64,000 bases of DNA, taken from the NCBI GenBank assembly GCA_963708245.1, contig OY970201.1, positions 5,704,001 to 5,768,000 of the forward strand, given 5' to 3'. Origin of the DNA: CAVYXK01 sp963708245. Its GTDB lineage: Bacteria > Pseudomonadota > Alphaproteobacteria > Acetobacterales > Acetobacteraceae. The notes beneath the pieces are model-generated. The model was not told where the DNA came from. It saw nothing but the letters and a program-made list of their open reading frames with translations, and searched no databases. A program made the position numbers and the translations under genes. The number at the start of each line of letters is the position of its first letter. The stretch's first letter is position 1. Shown here in pieces: positions 26,784-36,807 of this stretch.

Positions 26784-26907
26784 CTCTTGCGCCTTTTGCA
26801 GTGAGCCTTGCTGTCGTCTTCACAGAGGCACGCCGCCGGTTAAAGGGTTCATAACCGACGGGCTGCACTCGCCCGGCACGCTATCCTGGCCCCATAAGGA
26901 GGCGCCG

Positions 26908-27615
26908 ATGGCAGTGAACAAGGTGTACCGCGATGCGCGCGAAGCTCTAACAGGCCTGCTGCATGACGGGATGACGATCCTTTCCGGCGGGTTCGGGTTG
27001 TGCGGCATCCCGACCGCCCTGATTGAAGCGATCCGCGACTCCGGGGTCAAGCACCTCACGGTCGTCTCCAACAACGCCGGGATCGACAATGCCGGCCTCG
27101 GCCTGCTGCTGCAGACCCGCCAGATCCGCAAGATGATCAGCTCCTATGTCGGCGAGAATGCCACGTTCGCGCAGCAGTATCTCGCCGGGGAGCTGGAGAT
27201 CGAGTTCAACCCACAGGGCACGTTGGCCGAGCGCATCCGCGCCGGCGGCGCTGGCATTCCTGCCTTCTACACTGCGACCGGCGCTGGAACCCTGATTGCC
27301 GAGGGGAAGGAGACGAAGGAGTTCGACGGCAAGGCCTATGTGATGGAACGAGCCCTGTTCGGCGACCTTGCGATCGTTCACGCGTGGAAGTCGGACCACG
27401 AAGGCAACCTAGTGTATCGCAAGACGGCACGGAACTTCAATCCGGTGATGGCGACCGCCGCCAAGGTAACGGTGGCCGAGGTCGAGCATCTGGAAGAGAA
27501 CGGTCAGCTCGACCCAGACCACATAGTCACTCCGGGAATTTTCGTGCAGCGGATCGTCCCGTTGCAGACGATCAACAAGCTGATCGAGCAGCGTACCGTG
27601 CGCAAACGGGCCTGA
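26908..27615 (+). CDS. 3-oxoacid CoA-transferase, subunit A
   Basis: Alpha subunit (235 aa) of a succinyl-CoA:3-ketoacid CoA-transferase, which moves CoA between acids. It shows the glycine-rich GGFGLCGIP near residue 27 and the C-terminal core of subunit A (GDLAIVHAWKSDHEGNLVYR, ARNFNP). The catalytic Glu is on subunit B, which is not encoded next to it: the following gene is a minus-strand SDR. AAGGAGG precedes the ATG. Subunit B must be elsewhere or this subunit pairs with another gene's product. Confidence 0.9.
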   Translation: MAVNKVYRDAREALTGLLHDGMTILSGGFGLCGIPTALIEAIRDSGVKHLTVVSNNAGIDNAGLGLLLQTRQIRKMISSYVGENATFAQQYLAGELEIEFNPQGTLAERIRAGGAGIPAFYTATGAGTLIAEGKETKEFDGKAYVMERALFGDLAIVHAWKSDHEGNLVYRKTARNFNPVMATAAKVTVAEVEHLEENGQLDPDHIVTPGIFVQRIVPLQTINKLIEQRTVRKRA

Positions 27616-27630
27616 TCGCGCGTCGCGCGC

Positions 27631-28385
27631 TCAATGCGCCGTCCAGCCGCCGTCGATCACGAGGCTCTGTCCGGTCATATACGCGGAGGCGTCCGAGGCT
27701 AGGAACACCGCTGCCCCTGCCAGGTCGCGGGGCTCGCCGAAGCGGCCCATTGGCGTGTGGTCGAGGAACGGCTTGCCGAGTGTTTCGTGGTGCAGCAGCG
27801 ACGACGTGAGGTCGGTATCGACATAGCCGGGTGCCAGGCAGTTCACCCGCACGCCGCGCGTGGCCCATTCGAGCGCCAGCGCTTTGGTCAGCAACTCCAC
27901 GCCGCCTTTCGATGCGCAGTACGGTGCCGATCGCACCAGCCCGACATGTCCGGCCACCGAGCTGACGTTGATCACCGAGCCGGTGCCGCGCGCAGCCATC
28001 GTGCCGCCGATGTGCTTGCAGCAGAGGAACGTGCCGGTCAGGTTCACGTCGATGATCGCCAGCCAGTCGGCAAGACTGGTTTTCTCGATGGTGCGCCAGA
28101 TCGGGTTGATGCCGGCATTGTTCACCAGCACGTCGATTTGTCCGAACCGCGCCAGTGCCGTGTCGCGCAGGGCAAGCACGTTGGCCTCATTCGCTACATC
28201 GGCGAGCTGTGCCAGGGTGCTCCCACCGATGGCAGAGGCTGCCGCGTCCAGCGTTGCCTGCGTCCGTCCTGCCAGCACAAGCTGTGCGCCCGCCGCGGCC
28301 AGTGCTTCGGCGATGCCACGCCCGATGCCGCGCCCGGCGCCGGTGACAATCGCAACTTTGCCGGTGAGGTCGAACAGCGCCGGAG

Positions 28386-28389
<4 letters not shown>
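27631..28389 (-). CDS. SDR family oxidoreductase
   Basis: Classical SDR (252 aa): cofactor motif TGAGRGIG, NNAG, Ser in NVSSVAG, and YCASK as the catalytic Tyr/Lys, ending in the typical GQSLVIDGGW. It starts with GTG in a GTGA overlap with the acyl-CoA dehydrogenase gene upstream on the same strand, so the two are coupled. The pairing suggests oxidation/reduction of a hydroxyacyl or alcohol intermediate of fatty-acid-like catabolism. Confidence 0.92.
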
Positions 28390-29555
<1,166 letters not shown>

Positions 29556-29595
29556 CGGGTCGGTCTCCCAGCATCGGCGCGCGGGTGAGAGAAAA

Positions 29596-29740
29596 TTCTA
29601 CACGAAGGACACGAAGGTCAGAAGGACACGAAGAAAGAATTGGCGCTTTGCGCGGGAAGTCAGCACGCGCTCTCCGGGTCACGTTTCAATCATAATCCCT
29701 TCTTCGTATCCTTTGTGACCTTCGTGTCCTTCGTGTAAAA
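29596..29740. repeat. Inverted repeat with ~38-base arms (ACACGAAGGACACGAAGG)
   Basis: Left arm 29596-29633 (TTCTACACGAAGGACACGAA...) and right arm 29702-29740, whose complement reads TTTTACACGAAGGACACGAA..., are nearly identical and flank ~68 bases. Each arm is internally repetitive (ACGAAGG units). It sits between the acyl-CoA dehydrogenase and kinase genes and contains no gene. It resembles dispersed non-coding repeats seen in several phyla. Confidence 0.7.
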
Positions 29741-29758
29741 TAACCCCGTCGGCAGCCA

Positions 29759-30823
29759 TCAGAACGCCCGGCCATGAGCGATTTCGCGGGCGAACTCCAG
29801 AATGCCGGTCCCGATTCCGCTCAGCCCGGCATACCGCGGATCGGTGGTGGCCCCGCTGCGATACCGATATCCAAGTTGCAGAAAGATCACGCCAAGCTTG
29901 TACATCGCCAGCACGCGGTGGAACAGAAAGTCAGAGACATCGCGACGGCTCATCGCCGCATAGGCCGCCACCGCTTCGCGCCGGGTCAGGAAGCCAGGTC
30001 CGCTCGTCGGCATCTGCGCCATGTCGTGCATAGCCGGCGGGTCGTCCTGCTCGACCCAGTAGGACAGCAGCGTGGCGAAATCGAACAACGCATCGCCCCG
30101 CGTCCCCTGGTCCCAATCCACCACGGCCACCGCGTGCAGGTCGTGCGGATCGAGGATCAGATTGTCCAGCTTGAAATCATTGTGCAGCAGCGCCGGCGGG
30201 CCGTCCGGCACCAGGTGGCGCTCGAGCCACGCACCCAACTCCTGGTGCAGCGTTGCCGTTCCATCCTCCTGCGCCGCTGCGCCTCGCTTGCGCCATCCCG
30301 CCACCGCCCGGGCCAGGAATCCGTGCGGGTGGCCGAGATCGCCCAGTCCGATCGCCTCGGTATCCACCGCGCCGATAGCGGTCAATGTTTCCAGCAGCAC
30401 CACCGACAGGCGCGCGCCCACTTCGGGGCGGCCAACCAGGTCGGCGGGCATCGTCGAGCGGATCACCAGACCGGGCCGGTATTCAAGGATCTGGAAGGGG
30501 GCGCTAAGCACCGCCGGGTCGGTGCAGAGATGGAGGCTGCGCGGTGCCACCGGCAGGGCATCCGGCAATCGGCTCAGAATGCGGTGCTCACGGGCCATGT
30601 CGTGGCTGCCGGCGGGCAGCTCGCCCATCGGCGGACGCCGCAGCACGGCGGGCTTGCCGTTCAGCGAGATGCGGAAATTCAGATTGGCTAACCCGCCGGC
30701 GAATTGACGCGGCGGCGGGTCACGATCCAGCGTCAGCCCATGCCGGGACAGGTAAAGCCGCGCAGCGGTCCAGTCGAGCGGCACGCTCTGCTCCGGCGAG
30801 CGCAAGTCGGTCTCGTCGGACAC
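29759..30823 (-). CDS. Phosphotransferase family protein (APH/choline-kinase fold)
   Basis: Kinase-fold protein (354 aa). The catalytic loop is HNDFKLDN and the metal-binding Asp lies in VVDWDQGTRG; the N-terminal lobe shows FAGGLANLNFRI and VLRRPPMG as nucleotide-contact strands. This subgroup commonly accompanies acyl-CoA dehydrogenases and SDRs, and in the ACAD10/11 pathway such a domain phosphorylates 4-hydroxyacyl-CoA. It is probably in one transcription unit with the two downstream genes despite the repeat between them. Antibiotic resistance is a much less likely role. Confidence 0.88.
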   Translation of the reverse strand: MSDETDLRSPEQSVPLDWTAARLYLSRHGLTLDRDPPPRQFAGGLANLNFRISLNGKPAVLRRPPMGELPAGSHDMAREHRILSRLPDALPVAPRSLHLCTDPAVLSAPFQILEYRPGLVIRSTMPADLVGRPEVGARLSVVLLETLTAIGAVDTEAIGLGDLGHPHGFLARAVAGWRKRGAAAQEDGTATLHQELGAWLERHLVPDGPPALLHNDFKLDNLILDPHDLHAVAVVDWDQGTRGDALFDFATLLSYWVEQDDPPAMHDMAQMPTSGPGFLTRREAVAAYAAMSRRDVSDFLFHRVLAMYKLGVIFLQLGYRYRSGATTDPRYAGLSGIGTGILEFAREIAHGRAF

Positions 30824-30987
30824 TTGTCTCCCTCTGCGACGACCTGCGAAGCCTGAGAGGGCAGGGTTTATGCGTCAAGCAGCCGGCTTGTCGTTGTTGC
30901 AGAAGAGGGCGGAATAAATTCCGCGCACGCGAGTAGCCGGACGAAAGGCCCTTGTCACGACCTCGTGCGGCGTGCGAGGTCGGATGT

Positions 30988-31800
30988 ATGGGACGCCAGG
31001 CATTTCTCGTTCTCGCGCTTCTAGGCTGTGCCACTCCGGCGGCGGCAGACCCGCCCCCGATCGCGTACAATCTGCGTTACGAGGCGTTCTCGCTCGGCCT
31101 CGCGATCATGCAGATGGAAGTCTCTATCCGAATCTCCGCGCGTACTTATGACGTCGGATTGAGCTACCACACCATCGGGCTTGCGGGATTTCTCTACCGG
31201 GGCCGGGAGAGCGACCAGGTCAGCGGCGTATGGGAGGGCGATCGCGCCGCCCCGCAACGTTATCTGGCCAGCGGCCAGTGGCGTGGTCGGCCGCGTCGTC
31301 TCGACATCATCTACCGCGACGGGCAGCCGGGCATCCTTGAGCTGTTACCGCCGATCGTGGAAGAGCGCGAGCTGGTACCGCCCGCCGAGCAACGCAACAC
31401 CGAGGATACACTGAGCGCGCTGGCGCAACTGCTTCGTCAAGTCGAACGCAACGGTTCCTGCAACACCAGCGCGCGGGTCTTTGACGGCAGACGATTGAGC
31501 GAGATCGACGCCAGCACCGTGGGCCTGCAAACACTGGGACGTGCCGCCGGCGCGATATTCGCCGGTACGGCTCTGCGCTGCGACTTCGTTGGCCGTATGA
31601 TCGCGGGCTTCCTGCTGGACCGGCCGCACTCGACGCTGCGGCGTGGTTCCGGCTGGTTTGCTTCGCTGCAGCCGGGCGCGCCGGCGCTTCCAGTGCGCAT
31701 GAGCTTCGAAACCGACTGGTTCGGCGCTGTGACGATGGTGCTGACCGCGGCGACGCCGCAGGCACCGGATCTCGCCCAGGCCACCGCAGCGGCGCGCTGA
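30988..31800 (+). CDS. DUF3108 domain-containing exported protein
   Basis: Envelope protein of unknown function (270 aa). The N-terminus MGRQAFLVLALLGCATPAAA is either a lipoprotein signal (LLGC) or a normal one cut at AAA-DP. The body has the DUF3108 pattern: IAYNLRYEAFSLGLAIMQME, YHTIGLAGFLYRGRES and a long beta-rich fold ending in FGAVTMVLTAA. The upstream in-frame extension to 30952 lacks signal character, so the ATG at 30988 was chosen. Confidence 0.85.
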   Translation: MGRQAFLVLALLGCATPAAADPPPIAYNLRYEAFSLGLAIMQMEVSIRISARTYDVGLSYHTIGLAGFLYRGRESDQVSGVWEGDRAAPQRYLASGQWRGRPRRLDIIYRDGQPGILELLPPIVEERELVPPAEQRNTEDTLSALAQLLRQVERNGSCNTSARVFDGRRLSEIDASTVGLQTLGRAAGAIFAGTALRCDFVGRMIAGFLLDRPHSTLRRGSGWFASLQPGAPALPVRMSFETDWFGAVTMVLTAATPQAPDLAQATAAAR

Positions 31801-32278
31801 GCTGCTGATCAAAGTCAACAATATCCTGCTGAAGCACGGGCGTCGCCATTGCGCAATGTCGTCTGTGGGCTCTGCGCCTACGCAGTAAATTCTGGTGTCC
31901 CGATTCGCAGCCGACCAATGGAACCGAACCGAATTCGCACCGTGCGCTTCACCCAGCCAAATTAAGCCGGTGACGGCCATGGGCCAAACCCGGGCAAGAC
32001 GAGAGTGGCATTTTTTCCCCCGCGTGCGAAACTCCCTGTTAACACAAGTGAAGTTATCAAACGGCTGGATCGTTGTCGTGGGCGGACGCAACCGCAATGT
32101 TCGTGGATTGTTCCGACCGTGCATGGGCCGGAGTCGTAAAGCGAGATGATCTTGCTCTGAATGGCAAACGGGGCTAATGGCTTAGCCTCAATTCCTGACC
32201 TTCCACCTGAGCGACGGCCGTCCTGGCCGCCGTGCCCTCCGGCCATTCCTGGTCGCGCCACGACGGAGGTTCAAGCGG
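31801..32278. other. 478-base gap, no gene seen
   Basis: No open frame has family features. The part 31890-32110 is less GC-rich than its surroundings and includes a T6 run (32010-32017) and AT-rich blocks such as GTTAACACAAGTGAAGTTAT, so promoter or small RNA content is possible, but I could not assign a structure. The right end carries GGAGG before the ATG at 32279. Confidence 0.4.
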
Positions 32279-33424
32279 ATGACCCGCACCCAGCGTGCTA
32301 CCTTCCCGATGCTTTCGTTTGCTGCCATTCGTGCACTCGGCTGCCTGGCTGTTCTTGCCATGTTGGCCGCTTGCGCCGGTCAAGCCCCGCAGATCGACGA
32401 ATCGCAGGAGGCGGCGCAGTACGCCGCGCACGCCCGCGGCAACTACACGCCGCCCGGTCCGCCGGGGGACCCGTGGGGTCCTTACGTCGAGGAAGCGTCG
32501 AGCCGATTCGATGTGCCTGATCTCTGGATTCGCGCCGTAATGAATGTCGAATCGCGCGGCCAGGAATACCTGAACGGTCAGCTCATCACCTCACCGGTCG
32601 GAGCGATGGGGCTGATGCAGGTGATGCCGCAGACCTATGACGAGCTGCGGGACCAATACCACCTCAGTGGTGATCCATATGATCCGCACGACAATATCCT
32701 CGCCGGTACTGCGTACATGCGCGAAATGTACGACATGTACGGCTCGCCCGGCTTCCTGGCTGCGTACAATGCCGGGCCGCGGCGGCTGGATGATTACCTC
32801 AGCAACGAACGCCCGCTGCCGGCCGAGACGCGGCGCTACGTGGCGATGATCGCGCCGGCGATCGGCGGCGTCTGGCCGGTGCACCGCTCGGCGGCCGAGG
32901 ATTACGCGATGAACCAATTACCCGAGGACATCCCTCCTGGGCTGCGCTACGGCCGGGTGCAGCTTGCCAGCAGCCGCCAGCCCACACGGCCCTCGCCGTG
33001 GCACAGCGGAACGCGCGTTGCGAGGCTGGTTGAGCCGCGGCGAGTCGCGCCGTCGGAGAGTCGTCTTGAGGTTGCGTCCAACACCGAGCCCGAGCACTCG
33101 CATCGCGGCGGCTTCCACCTGATTTCGCGGGCTTATGCCGAGCCGGCGCCGCTTCGCGGAGAGGGGTCAGAGGGCTGGGCGATTCAGGTCGGCGCTTACG
33201 GTCGCGAAGGCGAGGCGCAGGCAGCGATCAGCCTCGCCAAGGCCGAAACGCATGGCCAGCTCGGCCGCGCCCACCCGATGGTCGCCACCGTGCACCAGAC
33301 GCACGCCGTGCTGTGGCGGGCGCGACTCACCGGACTGTCGCGCGAGTCGGCTGTCCGGGCCTGTGCCTCCCTCTCGCACAGCCGCAAGAGCTGCATCGTG
33401 CTGTCGCCGGAAGCGCAGTCATGA
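32279..33424 (+). CDS. Lytic transglycosylase lipoprotein with SPOR-like C-terminus
   Basis: Murein hydrolase (381 aa). The lipobox LAAC ends the signal. The SLT domain shows the catalytic Glu in NVESRGQ, the motif GAMGLMQVMPQTY, and AYNAGPRR. After a Pro/Arg/Ser linker, the last ~85 residues (EGWAIQVGAYGREGEAQAAI ... SCIVLSP) match a SPOR-type peptidoglycan-binding domain that recruits proteins to the division site. Start supported by GGAGG and the signal peptide. Confidence 0.9.
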   Translation: MTRTQRATFPMLSFAAIRALGCLAVLAMLAACAGQAPQIDESQEAAQYAAHARGNYTPPGPPGDPWGPYVEEASSRFDVPDLWIRAVMNVESRGQEYLNGQLITSPVGAMGLMQVMPQTYDELRDQYHLSGDPYDPHDNILAGTAYMREMYDMYGSPGFLAAYNAGPRRLDDYLSNERPLPAETRRYVAMIAPAIGGVWPVHRSAAEDYAMNQLPEDIPPGLRYGRVQLASSRQPTRPSPWHSGTRVARLVEPRRVAPSESRLEVASNTEPEHSHRGGFHLISRAYAEPAPLRGEGSEGWAIQVGAYGREGEAQAAISLAKAETHGQLGRAHPMVATVHQTHAVLWRARLTGLSRESAVRACASLSHSRKSCIVLSPEAQS

Positions 33425-33515
33425 GGGCCTCCGCCTAGCGGTTCTCATCGTTCTAGCAACGGGCCGAAAACGGCCGGAACCTGTGCTTCCTGCAACTCTG
33501 CCACGGCGGGCGGAA

Positions 33516-33569
33516 CCCTCACCCGGTTCGCTCCGCGAACCGACCTCTCCCGCAGAGCGGGAGAGGTGG
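33516..33569. repeat. Palindromic intergenic repeat (GCGGGAGAGG family)
   Basis: CCCTCACCCGGTTCGCTCCG and ACCTCTCCCGCAGAGCGGGA, ending GAGGTGG: a hairpin GGTTCG/CGAACC followed by CTCTCCCGC/GCGGGAGAG. Most complete copy in the window. Confidence 0.65.
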
Positions 33570-33638
33570 TCTTGGGGCTTGCGGCTTCGGCGCGTTACTG
33601 TCTCCCTGCATCCGAACAGCACGCGGAGACAGCCTGTC

Positions 33639-35963
33639 ATGACCAAATTCGGCCTCGCCCAGTCCGTGCGTCGAGTCGAGGATCCTCGGCTGCTGAAGGG
33701 CAACGGCCGCTATACCGACGACATCGTGTTGCCCGGCATGTTGCACGGCGTCGTGGTGCGCAGCCCGCACGCGGCCGCGGCAATCCGTGGCATCGACGCG
33801 AACGCCGCCCGCGCGCTGCCCGGCGTGCGCGCCATCTACACGTCGGCCGAGCTGGATGCGGACGGGATCGGCCCGCTGCCCTGTGCAGTGAGCCTGGATA
33901 ACCGCGACGGCTCCGGCATGGCCAGTCCGGCGCATCCCGTGCTCGCCTCCAGTATGGTGCGGCATGTCGGCGACCCGGTGGCATTCGTCGTGGCCGACAC
34001 GCCGAAGGCGGCGCGCGACGCGGCCGAGTCGATCGTTGTCGATTACGACGTGCAGCCGGCCATCACTGATCTGGCTCATGCGCTGGACGATGGAGCCCCG
34101 CTCGTTTGGTCGGAGGCCAAGCGGAACGTCGTGTTCGACTGGGAGATCGGTGACAAGGCGAAGACCGATGCGCTGTTCGCCCAAGCCGCGCATGTCACCA
34201 AGCTGACCGTGGTCAACAACCGCATCGTGGTCTCGTCGATGGAGCCGCGGGCCGCCATCGCCGAGTACGACGCAGCAGCAGCAAAATGGACGCTCTACGC
34301 CAACACCCAGGGCGGGTGGCTGGTGCGCGACCTGATCAAAGGCGTGTTCGGCGTCGAGGGCGAGAAGTTCCGCGTGCTGACGCCCGACGTGGGCGGCGGC
34401 TTCGGGATGAAGCTGTTTCTCTACGCCGAGCACGTGCTGACCTGCTACGCCACGCGCAAGCTGGGCCGGCCGGTGAAATGGGCGTCCGATCGCAGCGAGG
34501 CGTTCCTGTGCGACACCCAAGGGCGGGACAACATCACCACCGGTGAGATCGCACTCGATGCGGACGCCCGGTTTCTCGCGCTGCGTACCCGCAATGTGTC
34601 GAACATGGGGGCGTATCTCTCGACGTTTGCGCCGTATATCCCGACCATTGCCGGCACCAGCGTGCTGGCCAGCGTCTATGGGTTCCAGACGCTTTACGCG
34701 AACGTGATCGGCGTCTTCACCCACACCGTGCCGGTGGATGCCTATCGCGGCGCCGGCCGGCCGGAGGCCAACTACCTTGTCGAGCGGTTGGTCGATGCGG
34801 CCGCGCGCGAGCTGGGTATCGACCGCATCGAGCTGCGCCGGCGCAACATGGTGCCGCCGTCGGCGATGCCGCACTCGACCCCTGTGGGCAAGACCTATGA
34901 CAGCGGCGATTTCCGTGCGGTGCTGGATGCCGGGCTGGAAAAGATCGGCTGGGGCGGCTTTGCCGCTCGCAGGCAGGCATCGATGGCCCGCGGGAAGCGA
35001 CGCGGGATCGGTATTGCCTATTACCTGGAAGCCACCGGCGGCGATCCGACCGAACGGGCCGAGATCCGATTCGCCGAAGACGGCCATGTCGACGTGTATG
35101 TCGGCACCCAATCGACCGGGCAGGGGCACGAAACGGCCTATGTGCAGCTTATTTCGAACCGCCTGGGAGTGGACGCCGAGCGTGTCCGCATCCGCCAGGG
35201 GGACACCGACACGATCCCGGTGGGCGGCGGCACCGGCGGGGCGCGGAGCCTGTATTCCGAGGGGCAGGCGATCCTGGTGACCACCGACAGCGTGATCGCC
35301 AAGGGCAAGCAGGCCGCGGCCGAGGTGCTGGAAGCCGCACCGGCCGATATCGGCTTTGCCGACGGGCGGTTCAACATCGTCGGCACCGATCGCGGCATCG
35401 ACATCCTGCAGCTTGCCGAAACTCAGCGGGTGAAGGCGGCGCGCGGGGAGGCCGCGACCACGCTGGATGCGGCGGAAGTGGCCAATATCGATTTCCACAC
35501 CTTCCCGAACGGCTGCCACATGGCCGAGGTGGAGGTCGATCCCGAGACCGGCCAGGTCGAGGTGGTGCGCTACGTCGTCTGCGACGATTTCGGCAAAGCG
35601 GTGAACCCGCTGATCGTGCGTGGGCAGGTGCAGGGCGGGGTGGCGCAGGGCTTCGGTCAGGCGGTGCTGGAGCGCACGGCGTACGATCCGGATTCCGGAC
35701 AGCTTCTGTCCGGCACGTTCATGGATTACGCCCTGCCGCGAGCCGACGACCTGCCGGACATCGAGGTGGAATTGTTGGAAATTCCCTGCGCCACCAATCC
35801 GCTGGGGGTGAAGGGGGCTGGGGAGGCGGGCGCCGTCGGCAGTCCTCCGGCAGTGATTAACGCGATTATCGATGCGCTGGCGGAGGACGGGGTGCGGCAT
35901 CTCGACATGCCGGCGACACCGCAGACGGTGTGGAAGGCGCTGGCGGAGGCACGCGCGGCCTGA
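33639..35963 (+). CDS. Molybdenum hydroxylase large subunit (xanthine dehydrogenase/CoxL family, AYRGAGR type)
   Basis: Molybdopterin-binding subunit (774 aa) that hydroxylates a carbon substrate. Landmarks: RVEDPRLLKGNGRYTDDI at the start, GGGFGMKLF, the active-site loop AYRGAGR at 368-374, and the catalytic Glu729 in KGAGEAG. True CO dehydrogenases carry AYxCSFR at that loop, so this belongs to the form II/other-substrate group. The small FeS and medium FAD subunits that it needs are not next to it. The frame is open upstream to 33135, but the first family residues follow the ATG at 33639. Confidence 0.9.
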   Translation: MTKFGLAQSVRRVEDPRLLKGNGRYTDDIVLPGMLHGVVVRSPHAAAAIRGIDANAARALPGVRAIYTSAELDADGIGPLPCAVSLDNRDGSGMASPAHPVLASSMVRHVGDPVAFVVADTPKAARDAAESIVVDYDVQPAITDLAHALDDGAPLVWSEAKRNVVFDWEIGDKAKTDALFAQAAHVTKLTVVNNRIVVSSMEPRAAIAEYDAAAAKWTLYANTQGGWLVRDLIKGVFGVEGEKFRVLTPDVGGGFGMKLFLYAEHVLTCYATRKLGRPVKWASDRSEAFLCDTQGRDNITTGEIALDADARFLALRTRNVSNMGAYLSTFAPYIPTIAGTSVLASVYGFQTLYANVIGVFTHTVPVDAYRGAGRPEANYLVERLVDAAARELGIDRIELRRRNMVPPSAMPHSTPVGKTYDSGDFRAVLDAGLEKIGWGGFAARRQASMARGKRRGIGIAYYLEATGGDPTERAEIRFAEDGHVDVYVGTQSTGQGHETAYVQLISNRLGVDAERVRIRQGDTDTIPVGGGTGGARSLYSEGQAILVTTDSVIAKGKQAAAEVLEAAPADIGFADGRFNIVGTDRGIDILQLAETQRVKAARGEAATTLDAAEVANIDFHTFPNGCHMAEVEVDPETGQVEVVRYVVCDDFGKAVNPLIVRGQVQGGVAQGFGQAVLERTAYDPDSGQLLSGTFMDYALPRADDLPDIEVELLEIPCATNPLGVKGAGEAGAVGSPPAVINAIIDALAEDGVRHLDMPATPQTVWKALAEARAA

Positions 35964-36159
35964 GCGGCGGCACAAAGGCCAGCGTGATATGACGACCCGC
36001 AATTCAGCGAGATTCGTCTTTATCGGACGCCGAGTACGATGATATTCTAGAAATTTAGCTGTTGTTAATTTTTTGTCTTCCCTTCGCCGTTAAATGCCAG
36101 TAACGTTCTGGCCTCGGACCAGCACCTTGCGGGTCTGATGCGGGTGAAGGGCTTCGGCG

Positions 36160-36801
36160 ATGCGATTTTCGGATTTGGCTTGGGCTCGGCGGACTATCAT
36201 TGGTGCGGGTTTGGCGCTTGGGTTCGCCGCGGCTTCCGGTTCGGCCGGTGCGACTCAGATCGCCGGTTCGTTCGGCATCGTGCCAGTGGGGAAGGTCACC
36301 GTGGCTCCGGGTAGCAGCGTCGGGCCGGCGATCACTTCAGTGACTTTGCCCTCGCTCGACATCGTGAACACCGCTGTAACGGGCAACTTCTCGCCCGATA
36401 TTGCGACCGCTGATTTCGCCAGCGTGTCTCCAGCGGCCATACCGATCGGCCCGCTTGGGAGCCTGGTGTCCATTCCGACCGAGACGGTGGTCGTGAAGAA
36501 CTTCACCTTCACCTTTACCCAGGAAGAGACGACGGTCGCGACCCGGACGACCGGCGCCAACCCGGTCGGGACTGTGGATTTCGAACTGCTCGGCACTGTG
36601 GTGGACACCAGCCACGTGCTGGTCGCCAACACCGCCGCTTTCCAGGTCGCAATCGGTCAGATCGGCAGGGGTGTGGTGAACCTTTCCGGCACGATCGTTT
36701 CTCCCGCTGCTCCCATCAGCACGCCGGAGCCGGCATCCCTTGCTCTGCTGGGAGCCGGTCTGATCGGCCTCGGCATATCTCGGCGCAATCGGCTAGGCTG
36801 A
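36160..36801 (+). CDS. PEP-CTERM sorting-signal protein
   Basis: Exported protein (213 aa) with an N-terminal signal (RRTIIGAGLALGFAAASGSA) and the C-terminal sorting signal TPEPASLALLGAGLIGLG followed by SRRNR. Such tails are processed by exosortase and go with extracellular polysaccharide systems. The middle is Val/Thr/Ser-rich, beta-strand-like and poor in Cys, with no recognised domain. It has an AT-rich upstream region (36040-36090) suitable for its own promoter. No exosortase gene lies in the window. Confidence 0.85.
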   Translation: MRFSDLAWARRTIIGAGLALGFAAASGSAGATQIAGSFGIVPVGKVTVAPGSSVGPAITSVTLPSLDIVNTAVTGNFSPDIATADFASVSPAAIPIGPLGSLVSIPTETVVVKNFTFTFTQEETTVATRTTGANPVGTVDFELLGTVVDTSHVLVANTAAFQVAIGQIGRGVVNLSGTIVSPAAPISTPEPASLALLGAGLIGLGISRRNRLG

Positions 36802-36807
36802 TCGGCG

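Noticed and set aside
29759..30823. Aminoglycoside resistance gene
   Set aside because: Fold is shared, but context with acyl-CoA dehydrogenase and SDR and the sequence subgroup point to metabolism.
31895..32149. Small 84-codon plus-strand frame in the 478-base gap
   Set aside because: No family pattern, GC3 not raised, no ribosome site; treated as non-coding.
33639..35963. Aerobic CO dehydrogenase large subunit
   Set aside because: The active-site loop is AYRGAGR, not the AYxCSFR of true CO dehydrogenases, and coxM/coxS are absent.
33519..36002. 827-codon minus-strand open frame
   Set aside because: Antisense to the molybdenum hydroxylase subunit; no start signal and shadow-like composition.
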